A program made the translations under genes and the position numbers. Below, one piece after another: positions 56,920-64,000 of a stretch of 64,000 nucleotides of DNA. The stretch comes from Pseudomonas sp. MYb327 (GTDB lineage: Bacteria > Pseudomonadota > Gammaproteobacteria > Pseudomonadales > Pseudomonadaceae), in the NCBI RefSeq assembly GCF_040438925.1, contig NZ_CP159258.1, forward strand, positions 1,130,001 to 1,194,000, in the 5' to 3' direction. Under the pieces are notes generated by a model. It worked only from the letters and a program-made list of their open reading frames with translations. It did not search any database and was not told the origin of the DNA. Numbering within the stretch: position 1 is the stretch's first letter; every line of letters begins with the position of its first letter.

Positions 56920-57006
56920 ATGGACGATTATCAAGAAGAGCTGCTGGAATATCAGGCGTTTGAGCTCGACCCGCTGGAACCAGCCGAAGACGCTACTGAG
57001 CTGTAA
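56920..57006 (+). CDS. Small acidic peptide, 28 residues
   Basis: A frame of 28 codons gives MDDYQEELLEYQAFELDPLE then PAEDATEL. It starts with ATG eight bases after GGGGGA, an excellent ribosome site, and ends with TAA. The peptide is very acidic with a helical amphipathic pattern (EELLEYQAFEL). It is convergent with the AraC gene and separated from its stop by only three bases. I believe I have seen very similar peptides in Pseudomonas genomes, but its function is unknown. Confidence 0.65.
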   Translation: MDDYQEELLEYQAFELDPLEPAEDATEL

Positions 57007-57009
57007 GCT

Positions 57010-58050
57010 TCAGGCAGTTTGGCGATGGCTACGGCGAAATTCGCCCGGCGTCTGGCCATTCCAGCGTTTGAAGGCGCGTTGGAACGCTTCGGCTGAGGCA
57101 AAGCCCAGCAGGTAGGCGATTTCCCCGAATGCCAGTTCGGTATCGCGAATGTAGGTCATGGCCAGGTCACGACGCGTGTCATTGAGAATGGCGCGAAATT
57201 GCGTGCCTTCCTCGGCGAGTTTGCGGCGCAATGTCCAGGTCGGCAGCTTCAGGCGTGCCGCCACTTCTTCCAGGTCGGGTTCCCGGCCACCATTGAGCAA
57301 CGGCCCCAGTAACTGAGTGATGCGTTCACGCAGGCTGCGGGTGCGTGTCAGTTGCTCCAGTTCCCGTTCGCACAGTTGCAGCAAATGGCGCCATGTACTT
57401 GGGCAATGCTCGGGGTTGCGCTGGGCGAGGCTGGCCAGGCTCAGGCGCAGTTGATTGTGCTCGGCAGCAAACTGAATCGGGCAGTCGCCCAGCACTTCAT
57501 AGGCCGCGCGGTAGTCGGGCTCTTCGAACTCGATGTCGATGCGATCGGCCCGAAGCGGGGCAGGGCTCACGCTGGACAATTGGTGTAACCAGCCAGCAAT
57601 GATCGAGTCCACCACGAAGCGGTTGTAGCTGTTGTAAGGGCTGATGGAATAGAACCTCAGCCAGGCACCCCGGGCATCTTCGTGAAAGCTTGACTGACCG
57701 CGATAGTTGGAGCCGTACAAGGCTTCAAAACGAATCAGGCAACGTGCCGCCTCGCGTACCGTGGGCGCCTGAGCGGCGGTGACCCCCGCCAGACCCGCCT
57801 GACTCAAACGGCTGAGCAGGCCCATGTGCAAGCCGAGCGCCGGGTTGCCAGTCAGTGCAATGGCGCTATGGCCCAGGCGCATGTAGCGCGGTATCGATAA
57901 TCGTGCGCCCGCTTCACTCAGGCGAGCGACGTCGAGGCCGTATTGTTCCAGCAGTGGCTGAGGGTCTGCACCGTGGCTGCGCACGGCGTCCGCCAGGCTA
58001 TGGACAAAGCCCACCGACAAATCACCGAGACGCATCGGCACCGGTTTCAT
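57010..58050 (-). CDS. AraC family transcriptional regulator
   Basis: The 346-residue product has an N-terminal arabinose-operon-regulator-like domain (about 15-205, LSVGFVHSLADAVRSHGADP; MRLGHSAIALTGNPALGLHMG) and a C-terminal double helix-turn-helix (LEEVAARLKLPTWTLRRKLAEEGTQFRAIL; EIAYLLGFASAEAFQRAFKRWNGQTPGEFR). It belongs to the OruR/ArgR-like group that controls catabolic genes. It is encoded four bases downstream of the nitrilase-like gene on the same strand and may be transcribed with it. Confidence 0.9.
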   Translation of the reverse strand: MKPVPMRLGDLSVGFVHSLADAVRSHGADPQPLLEQYGLDVARLSEAGARLSIPRYMRLGHSAIALTGNPALGLHMGLLSRLSQAGLAGVTAAQAPTVREAARCLIRFEALYGSNYRGQSSFHEDARGAWLRFYSISPYNSYNRFVVDSIIAGWLHQLSSVSPAPLRADRIDIEFEEPDYRAAYEVLGDCPIQFAAEHNQLRLSLASLAQRNPEHCPSTWRHLLQLCERELEQLTRTRSLRERITQLLGPLLNGGREPDLEEVAARLKLPTWTLRRKLAEEGTQFRAILNDTRRDLAMTYIRDTELAFGEIAYLLGFASAEAFQRAFKRWNGQTPGEFRRSHRQTA

Positions 58051-58053
58051 GGT

Positions 58054-59184
58054 TTACAACCAGAGGTTCAGCAAGCGCGCACCATGAGCATTGACGTCTG
58101 CGAAATGCTGACCGTTGCTGCTGAGAAAACTTTGCCCGGCGCTGCCCTGATCCCAGAATTGACCGCGCAGGAACACGCTCATGCCGGCCACTGCCTGGCT
58201 CCCTGGTGCCTGGGTGCTTAGCGTCAGGCGATGCCAGGCCTGGCCTTCACTGAGCTCACCGGTTTTGAGACTGACGGAACCTGGCGTCGACAAACTGCGG
58301 AAGCCGCGCCACGGTTGATCCCAGGACCCGCGTCCAACTACAAACGCCGGAACCGCGACGAGTTGCGCACCCTGATCGTCGAGCTGGCGGTAGATGTCCG
58401 GGTACCAGCTGTCATTGCCGATCAATACGCCCAGGCGCCCGGCCGGGGTGTCGACGACATTGAGTGCGGGCTCTCCATTGGCCTTGATCGCGTCCTGCTG
58501 TTCAAAAAACGGATGCAACTGGCGCTGCGGCTGGCCGATCGGCAAGCCGTCGCGATCGAATACCACGCTGCTGTTGTACAGGGCGCCACGGCCGATTTTC
58601 AGTGTGCCGTCGATGATGGTGGGCTCGGGCAATACGATAGACCCTGCTACGAGAGTCACATGAAATTCTTTCGCCAATCCGCCGAACAGCGCCTGGTAAT
58701 CCTTGGCCATGCCCTTGGCTTTCATGCGCAGGTGAGCGTCGTCCAGTCGGTTACCGCCCTCAGCGCTGATCAGCGCGCGGACGAACTTCAAGGGATTGCT
58801 CACGGCCAGCCAGTTCATGGCCTCCTTGAGGGTCGCCGCCTGATACAGCTCATCTTTCTCGCCGCTCACCATCAGCCAGGTGCCTACGTGCTCCGGCAGC
58901 ACGACGACGGTTTTTTCATTCAGCAGGCCCTGGTCCCGGGCCTTTTGCAGGTAGGCCGCCAGTTTGCGGTGCAGACGTTCGGGGCTTTGGTAATCGGTGG
59001 GAAACAGTTCGGGCTGGATGCCCAGCAGATTGCCACGATCACCGGGTGTACCCTGATCGACGGCGAGGTTGATCCGCAAATCCGAGAGGTAATGGCCCAC
59101 CGGGCGGTCGGCGGCCCACATGGCGTAGGTCGCAAGTGCGGCGAGCAGCGCCATGGAGAAAGTCAGGTACAGAAGTTTGCGCAT
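58054..59184 (-). CDS. Nitrilase-fold (carbon-nitrogen hydrolase) protein, apparently inactive
   Basis: The 376-residue product has an N-terminal signal anchor (about residues 5-24) and a carbon-nitrogen hydrolase-like domain. The Glu of the catalytic triad is seen in VVVLPEHVGTW (Glu98). The usual Lys (YRKxHLF) aligns with PQRQLHPFF (Gln222), and the usual Cys motif (ICYDxxFPE) with IGNDSWYPD (Gly256), so both Lys and Cys appear to be absent. It would thus be a membrane-attached, periplasmic pseudoenzyme. The alignment is by eye. It forms a unit with the downstream AraC gene. Confidence 0.72.
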   Translation of the reverse strand: MRKLLYLTFSMALLAALATYAMWAADRPVGHYLSDLRINLAVDQGTPGDRGNLLGIQPELFPTDYQSPERLHRKLAAYLQKARDQGLLNEKTVVVLPEHVGTWLMVSGEKDELYQAATLKEAMNWLAVSNPLKFVRALISAEGGNRLDDAHLRMKAKGMAKDYQALFGGLAKEFHVTLVAGSIVLPEPTIIDGTLKIGRGALYNSSVVFDRDGLPIGQPQRQLHPFFEQQDAIKANGEPALNVVDTPAGRLGVLIGNDSWYPDIYRQLDDQGAQLVAVPAFVVGRGSWDQPWRGFRSLSTPGSVSLKTGELSEGQAWHRLTLSTQAPGSQAVAGMSVFLRGQFWDQGSAGQSFLSSNGQHFADVNAHGARLLNLWL

Positions 59185-59349
59185 GGGGAAACAGTCAACA
59201 GCCGTATTCAGGGTGCATGGCTTTTCATCAGGCTCAAGGATAAAGCGATTCAGGAGTTAGTGGGTAAATTTGTGCTCTGCGACTTTTTGTATCCCCAGTG
59301 TGATTATTTGAATCGCCCCTGGTTTTGCAGAGGCCTCAAAGGCTTCAAA

Positions 59350-59952
59350 TCAGGCCTTCCTGCTATGTGCAATGATGCACGTAACAACGTTTGTGAGCGC
59401 CTCTGTGAGTTGTGCTTCGGTTGTCTCGACGCTGTACCACTGAGACTGTCCAAATAGCATCACAATGACTGCACTGGTGGTCGCGCACGTGTCTGCATCA
59501 GGCTTTCCATCCTTGCCATACTCACTGGTGATAATTGTATTCAGGAGAGACGAGTATTTATTTTTCAGCCGGATTATCTGCTGCTGTTGTTCTTCATTGA
59601 GATTGGCAAACTCACGAGTAATCAGGGCCAATTTGTGCTTTTCATTAAAATGAAAGGCGACGAAGGCTTGAATAAACAGCTGTAGACGTTTGCCTGGGCT
59701 GCGTGCGCCTTTGACTCGACGCTGGGTGTCGAGCAATAAGTCGGTTAAGGCAGACTCAATAAGCTCGAATAACAAGGATTGTTTATTTTCGATGTGATGG
59801 TAGAGCGATCCGGCATGCATCCCCAGGTAGCTCGCCAGATCTCTCAAGCCGATTGCCTGAAAGCCGCGTGTGGCAAAGAGCTCGAGGGCAGCGTCAAGCA
59901 GTCGATCCCGGGCGCTGTGTACAGGATTGGCGGAGGCAGTGGTAGCTGGCAT
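59350..59952 (-). CDS. TetR family transcriptional regulator
   Basis: The 200-residue product has an N-terminal TetR helix-turn-helix (RDRLLDAALELFATRGFQAIGLRDLASYLGMHAGSLYHHIENKQSLL) and a helical ligand-binding domain like the TetR C33/KstR2-like group that often responds to acyl-CoA or aromatic compounds. It lies 77 bases downstream of the MFS gene on the same strand and probably forms an operon with the MFS and flavin-reductase genes, which it may regulate. Confidence 0.88.
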   Translation of the reverse strand: MPATTASANPVHSARDRLLDAALELFATRGFQAIGLRDLASYLGMHAGSLYHHIENKQSLLFELIESALTDLLLDTQRRVKGARSPGKRLQLFIQAFVAFHFNEKHKLALITREFANLNEEQQQQIIRLKNKYSSLLNTIITSEYGKDGKPDADTCATTSAVIVMLFGQSQWYSVETTEAQLTEALTNVVTCIIAHSRKA

Positions 59953-60029
59953 GTGGGTTCGTCAACTGCAAAGGGATTGGCGAAATATCATTTTCTGCGA
60001 CAAAAGTACCGGCGCTCGTGGCGGGAGAA

Positions 60030-61370
60030 TTATCCGTCGTGGCGATAATCGGTACTGGAAGCATGGTGAGCCGTGCGGATCAGCAACAGCACCGCGCAAA
60101 TCACCGGCAGGTTCACCAGCAACAGTGCATAGCGCAGTGACTCTTGACCAAACAGCGGTAGCAACATATCGCTGAACAAGCCGGTTATCAGTGGTCCGAC
60201 GCCAACCCCGAGCAGTGTGCTGACGATGGTTTGCAGCGCCATGGCGGTACCACGTCGAGCGGGTGGCACCAGTTGGGTAACGAGGTTGTAGGACGGGGCG
60301 ACCCACCATACGGAAAAGAACGAATACAGCGCGCACCAGAGCATGGCGCGTGGAATTGGCACATCACCCAGGCGCACCAGCAGGACATCGGACCAAAGCA
60401 GATAAGGGACTAACGCGCTGATGGCTGCCAAGTGGCCCATTACCGGAATCGAAACCTGCCAGTGTGGATGGCGCCGACACAGGCGGTCACTCAACCAGCC
60501 ACTGAACAGGCCACCGATCCCGGCCGAGGTACCGCATATCACCCCCGCGAGCAACCCGGCATGTTGCAGTGACAGGCCGTGGGAGCGCACCAGGAAGCTG
60601 GTGTTCCACATGCCGATGGCATAGGCGCTGAGCGTGGTCAAACCACCTGCGAGGATCAGGCAACGGTAGGCAGGCAAGGCCCAGAGCTTGCGTGCTTCGG
60701 CGCGCATGCCCAACAGCGCAGGTTGCGTGTGAGGGTGTGGCGTGAGGTCCCAGCGGCCACGTTGCGGATCTCGCACGACAAACGCCAGGATGGCACTGAA
60801 CACCAGGGCCGGCATGCCGAGGGCAATGAATGCACTGCGCCAGCCATAGTGCTCCACCACCCAGGCGCCGATGCTCAATCCGATGATCGAGGAAAACGTC
60901 GGTGCGGCGGTAAAACAGCTGATGGCAAATGAGCGTCGTTGGGGTGGATACAGGTCAGCGATCAACGACAGCGAAGCTGACGTCGTCGGCGATTCGCTGA
61001 CGGCCACCAGCATTCGCGCAAAGGCCAGCGCCAGGAAGCTGCCAGCCAACCCGCAAGCCATGGTCGCTACGGCCCACAGCAGGCAAGACATGGCCAGCAG
61101 ACGGATACGAGGCATGCGGTCTACCAGCCGCCCGGCTGGAAGACCCAGCAGTGCATAGACAGCGGCGAATGCCAGGCCCGAGATCAAGCCGATGGAGGTG
61201 TCGCTGACCGCGAATTCGGCTTTGATCGGCTCGACCATGACCGCGAGTATTTGTCGCCCGACGAAATTGTCGGCAAACACCATCGCCAGCAGCAATAGCA
61301 AGCCATGGCTGCCCCACCCGACACTGACGGGTGACAACAACCCTGCGCGGGCTGTCACCGCGGTGCCCAC
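60030..61370 (-). CDS. MFS transporter
   Basis: The 446-residue product has twelve predicted helices. The N-terminal half has VFADNFVGRQILAVMVEPIKAEFAVSDTSIGLISG and GRLVDRMPRIRLL (motif A), as in the spinster/ACS-like carriers of organic acids and aromatic compounds. The first 16 bases overlap the end of the flavin-reductase gene, which points to translational coupling and a shared substrate pathway. The substrate is unknown. Confidence 0.87.
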   Translation of the reverse strand: MGTAVTARAGLLSPVSVGWGSHGLLLLLAMVFADNFVGRQILAVMVEPIKAEFAVSDTSIGLISGLAFAAVYALLGLPAGRLVDRMPRIRLLAMSCLLWAVATMACGLAGSFLALAFARMLVAVSESPTTSASLSLIADLYPPQRRSFAISCFTAAPTFSSIIGLSIGAWVVEHYGWRSAFIALGMPALVFSAILAFVVRDPQRGRWDLTPHPHTQPALLGMRAEARKLWALPAYRCLILAGGLTTLSAYAIGMWNTSFLVRSHGLSLQHAGLLAGVICGTSAGIGGLFSGWLSDRLCRRHPHWQVSIPVMGHLAAISALVPYLLWSDVLLVRLGDVPIPRAMLWCALYSFFSVWWVAPSYNLVTQLVPPARRGTAMALQTIVSTLLGVGVGPLITGLFSDMLLPLFGQESLRYALLLVNLPVICAVLLLIRTAHHASSTDYRHDG

Positions 61371-62338
61371 AGGTCAGGCAAGCCAGGGTCACTGACGACG
61401 ATCAGGCGCTTGAGCAAAACCTTCAAGGCTTGTGCGTCGGCGGCACCGAGTTTGACTGAGAGATCTTCTTCCACGGCTTTGGCCAATGCCAGTTGATGCA
61501 CTGAAACCTCACGGCCCTGGGCCGTGAGCACAAAGCGTAGTGAATCTGCCGCGCCCTCGAACGCGACCAGGCGCTGGCGTTCGAGAAAACGCATGCTCGC
61601 CAGGGTGACTTCGCGGCCGGTGTAGTTAACGAAGGTATTGATTTCTTCGAGGGTCAGGTTGTCGCGGATACACAAAATCGAAAGGACAAAAAACGTCTGT
61701 TCGTCCAGCTGCTGGCTGTTGAGCAACTGGCGCAAGGCGTTCAGTACCTGGTAATGGCCGCGCCCCAACAGATAGCCGAGCAAGTCTTCGGTATAGCTGC
61801 ATTCCGGTGGTGGTGGCGTGGTCGCCAGGCGCAGCTCGCTGCGTGGCTTGCGCGTCGCCAAGGCATATTGGCCACTCTGGAAAGCCAGCGGCGCCCGGTC
61901 GCTGTGATCGAAGGCGAGGACTTCACCGACGAAGATCACATGGTCGCCGCCTTCGTACTGGAACGCCGTGCGGCACTGGAAGCGCGCCGTGCAATCCTGC
62001 AGCAGCGGTGCCTCGCTGACGCCATGATCAAGTTCGATCTCGGCGAACTTGTCCTCGCCCTGGGTGGCGAAACGTCCGGACAGCGTCTCTTGCTCCGTGG
62101 ACAGCACGTGCACGTTCCAATGCTTGCCGCTGCTGAATACCGGCAGGCTGCGCGCTTGCTTGGACAGGCTCCAGAGCACCAGCGGAGGGTTGAGTGAAAC
62201 CGAGTTGAAGCTGTTGGCGGTGATGCCCACGGGCGAGCCGTCTTCGGTCTGGGTGGTGATGATCGTAACCCCGGTGGTGAACGTGCCGAGCGCGGCACGA
62301 AATGCCTGGGGATCGAAGCTGATGTTTTGCATTGCCAT
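61355..62338 (-). CDS. Flavin reductase with C-terminal MarR-like domain (HPA hydroxylase C1-type)
   Basis: The 327-residue product has an N-terminal flavin reductase domain (about 1-165; RAALGTFTTGVTIITT, GITANSFNSVSLNPPLVLWS) and a C-terminal winged-helix MarR-like domain (about 190-320). This two-domain layout is known from the reductase (C1) of p-hydroxyphenylacetate 3-hydroxylase of Acinetobacter, where the C-domain senses the substrate and releases autoinhibition. The start at 62338 follows GAGG. The oxygenase partner is not in the window. It is in an operon with the MFS and TetR genes and divergent from the aldehyde dehydrogenase gene. Confidence 0.8.
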   Translation of the reverse strand: MAMQNISFDPQAFRAALGTFTTGVTIITTQTEDGSPVGITANSFNSVSLNPPLVLWSLSKQARSLPVFSSGKHWNVHVLSTEQETLSGRFATQGEDKFAEIELDHGVSEAPLLQDCTARFQCRTAFQYEGGDHVIFVGEVLAFDHSDRAPLAFQSGQYALATRKPRSELRLATTPPPPECSYTEDLLGYLLGRGHYQVLNALRQLLNSQQLDEQTFFVLSILCIRDNLTLEEINTFVNYTGREVTLASMRFLERQRLVAFEGAADSLRFVLTAQGREVSVHQLALAKAVEEDLSVKLGAADAQALKVLLKRLIVVSDPGLPDLWAPR

Positions 62339-62535
62339 GACTGGCCTCATGGAGTGGGGTTTTCGTATGGCCAGTATTGGGCGTTTGCGGGTGCTGAACA
62401 TCGTCTCAACGGACTAACGCTAATGTACGAATCTCGTCCGATTGGACGAGGCGACGCAGCTTTGCGAGAGGCTAGGGTGGCGCCAGGCGCATCGGGCGCT
62501 CAACGGCCATCGAGCCAACCTGCAAGGGAATAACA

Positions 62536-63975
62536 ATGAGTACAGCCGCATCTTGCGTCCAAGACCTTTCCAGCCTGCTGGCACAACAGAAAAAAGCCTT
62601 TGCCAGCAGCGGCAATGTCAGCGCCGACACGCGTCGCCAGCGACTCCAACAAGTGATCGACCTGCTGGTCCATAACCACCAGGCCTTGACCACGGCAATC
62701 GACCAGGATTTTGGCGGGCGGCCTGCCGGGTTTTCATTGATGAATGACGTGCTGGGCGCACTGGCCTCGCTCAAACATGCCCGTGACCACCTGCAGGACT
62801 GGATGCAGGACGAGCCGCGCGAGATGTTCGCTCCTTATGACCAGCTCGGAGCCAAAGCCTGGGTCATGCATCAGCCAAAAGGCACGGTGGGCATCCTGGG
62901 TACCTGGAACGCACCGCTGTATACCTTGTTCAGTCCACTGGCCTCGGCGCTGGCGGCCGGCAACCGGGCCATCCTCAAGCCTTCGGAAGTGGTGCCTCGC
63001 ACCGCCGAACTGGTGGCGCGTTTGTGCGCCGAGCATCTCGACCCACTCGTAGTGGCGGTGGTCAACGGCGGGCCGGAACTGGGCGAGGCCTTTAGCAGCC
63101 AGCCCTTCGACCACCTGGTGTTCACCGGTAGCACGGCGATTGGCCGGCTAGTGATGGGCAATGCCGCAAAAAACCTGGTGCCGGTGACCCTGGAGCTCGG
63201 CGGCAAGTCGCCGGTGATCGTTTCAACCACTGCTGATTTGAACAAAACCGCCTTCAGCATCGCGGCGGGCAAGATTTGCAATGGTGGGCAGGTCTGCATC
63301 AATCCGGATCTTGTCTACGTGCCCAAGGCTCAACTGGAATCGTTTCTCGATGCGCTGCGCAGTGCCTATTGCGATCTCAACCCGACAGTGGCCGGCAATC
63401 CGGATGTGGTGGCGGTGGTCAACCAACGTCATCTGGACCGGGTCGAAGGTCTGGTACAGGACGCCGAGTCCAGCGGTGCGCGCGTCGAATGCCTGCCAGA
63501 ATCGTTGGCCGTGGAGGCTGGCGGGGACCGTCGGCGTCCGCTGCGCGTGGTGATTGATCCGGTTCCGGACAGCCTGATCATGCACGAAGAAATCTTTGGC
63601 CCGGCGATGGTTGTGCTTGGTTATGACGACCTCGAACAGGTCATTGCGCAGATCAACGGCAGACCACGTCCGCTGGCGTTGTACTACTTCGGCGAGAATG
63701 CACACGAGCAACGTTACGTGCTGGAGCACACGCTGTCAGGCGGGGTCACTCTCAACGATGTGATGATGCATCCCGCGCTGCACGATGCGCCGTTCGGTGG
63801 CGTCGGCGCTTCGGGCATGGGCCATTACCATGGCCGCGAAGGCTTTCTCGAATTCAGTCACTTGCGCACGGTGTTCCAGGCGTCGGCCCATGACCCGCGC
63901 CGCGAATGGGGCCTGTTGCCGCCTTATGGCGAGCACTATCTGGCGGCCATGCTGGCCGGGGTAACCTCCGACTGA
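62536..63975 (+). CDS. Coniferyl aldehyde dehydrogenase-type aldehyde dehydrogenase
   Basis: The 479-residue product is an NAD(P)+-dependent aldehyde dehydrogenase most like coniferyl aldehyde dehydrogenases (CalB), which oxidise hydroxycinnamaldehydes to acids. Catalytic Cys is in NGGQVCINPD and Glu in TLELGGKSP; the cofactor loop FTGSTAIGR and the N-terminal QKKAF...RRQRLQQVIDLL are also seen. The family also acts on long-chain and other aromatic aldehydes. It is divergent from the flavin-reductase gene. The gene is complete; 25 bases remain before the window edge. Confidence 0.85.
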   Translation: MSTAASCVQDLSSLLAQQKKAFASSGNVSADTRRQRLQQVIDLLVHNHQALTTAIDQDFGGRPAGFSLMNDVLGALASLKHARDHLQDWMQDEPREMFAPYDQLGAKAWVMHQPKGTVGILGTWNAPLYTLFSPLASALAAGNRAILKPSEVVPRTAELVARLCAEHLDPLVVAVVNGGPELGEAFSSQPFDHLVFTGSTAIGRLVMGNAAKNLVPVTLELGGKSPVIVSTTADLNKTAFSIAAGKICNGGQVCINPDLVYVPKAQLESFLDALRSAYCDLNPTVAGNPDVVAVVNQRHLDRVEGLVQDAESSGARVECLPESLAVEAGGDRRRPLRVVIDPVPDSLIMHEEIFGPAMVVLGYDDLEQVIAQINGRPRPLALYYFGENAHEQRYVLEHTLSGGVTLNDVMMHPALHDAPFGGVGASGMGHYHGREGFLEFSHLRTVFQASAHDPRREWGLLPPYGEHYLAAMLAGVTSD

Positions 63976-64000
63976 TTTCAGCGCGGGGGCCTTGCGCCCC

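Overview
The window is a chromosomal segment of a Pseudomonas species, most likely of the P. fluorescens group. The evidence is the GC-rich coding style, the order tRNA(Arg-His-Leu-His)-tig-clpP-clpX-lon-hupB-ppiD, the selD-mnmH pair, DNA polymerase II, and about fifteen short palindromic REP elements of the kinds common in that group (cores such as GTAGGAGCTGGCTTGCCAGC, GTGGGAGCGAGCCTGCTCGC and GTGGCGAGGGAGCAAGCTCC). I see no prophage, integrase, insertion sequence, CRISPR array, plasmid function or rRNA operon. Most of it is ordinary core and conserved accessory chromosome; the less ordinary parts are small.

Layout. 1-5.8 kb: the end of a zinc-type alcohol dehydrogenase, the selenium genes selD and mnmH, a histidine phosphatase, a YfcG-like glutathione transferase and a cysteine-rich (zinc-type) HemB. 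5.9-13 kb: a flavin monooxygenase, a TonB-dependent siderophore receptor with a possible Fur box, a DUF1615 lipoprotein, a secreted peptide made of nine near-identical 13-residue repeats, a second glutathione transferase and a CBS protein. 13-19.7 kb: DNA polymerase II, DUF1810, an aldo/keto reductase, a lipoprotein, a TauE-type permease, a remnant of a VOC gene and a DUF4174 protein. 19.8-26.3 kb: an AIDA/pertactin-like autotransporter beside a BvgAS/EvgAS-type two-component pair. 26.5-32.2 kb: a class C beta-lactamase, glucarate dehydratase with a divergent GntR regulator, and an EamA permease with a divergent LysR regulator. 32.4-45.9 kb: transporters (YdiK-like, SstT, MFS, TerC), an AroE-like dehydrogenase, YceH, DUF1993, NhaR-like LysR, small lipoproteins and short disordered proteins, PbpG and FolD.

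46-55.7 kb is the protein-quality-control block: a four-tRNA operon with a clear promoter and a duplicated tRNA-His-terminator cassette, then trigger factor, ClpP, ClpX, Lon (with a heat-shock-type promoter), HU-beta, a decayed tRNA-Asp-like sequence and PpiD. 55.8-57 kb holds a DUF2242 lipoprotein and a 28-codon small gene. 57-64 kb looks catabolic: an AraC regulator, a nitrilase-fold protein that lacks the catalytic Cys and Lys, a TetR regulator, an MFS transporter, a two-domain flavin reductase of the HPA-hydroxylase C1 type, and a divergent coniferyl-aldehyde-type dehydrogenase. The oxygenase partner expected for the flavin reductase is not in the window.

The observations I rate highest are the pseudo-tRNA after hupB, the two apparent pseudoenzymes (nitrilase-like and C39-like), the 39-bp tandem-repeat secreted peptide, the small acidic peptide gene at 56.9 kb, the paired GntR operators, and two short gene remnants (18.9 kb and 35.7 kb). 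I do not see a clearly new multi-gene system.
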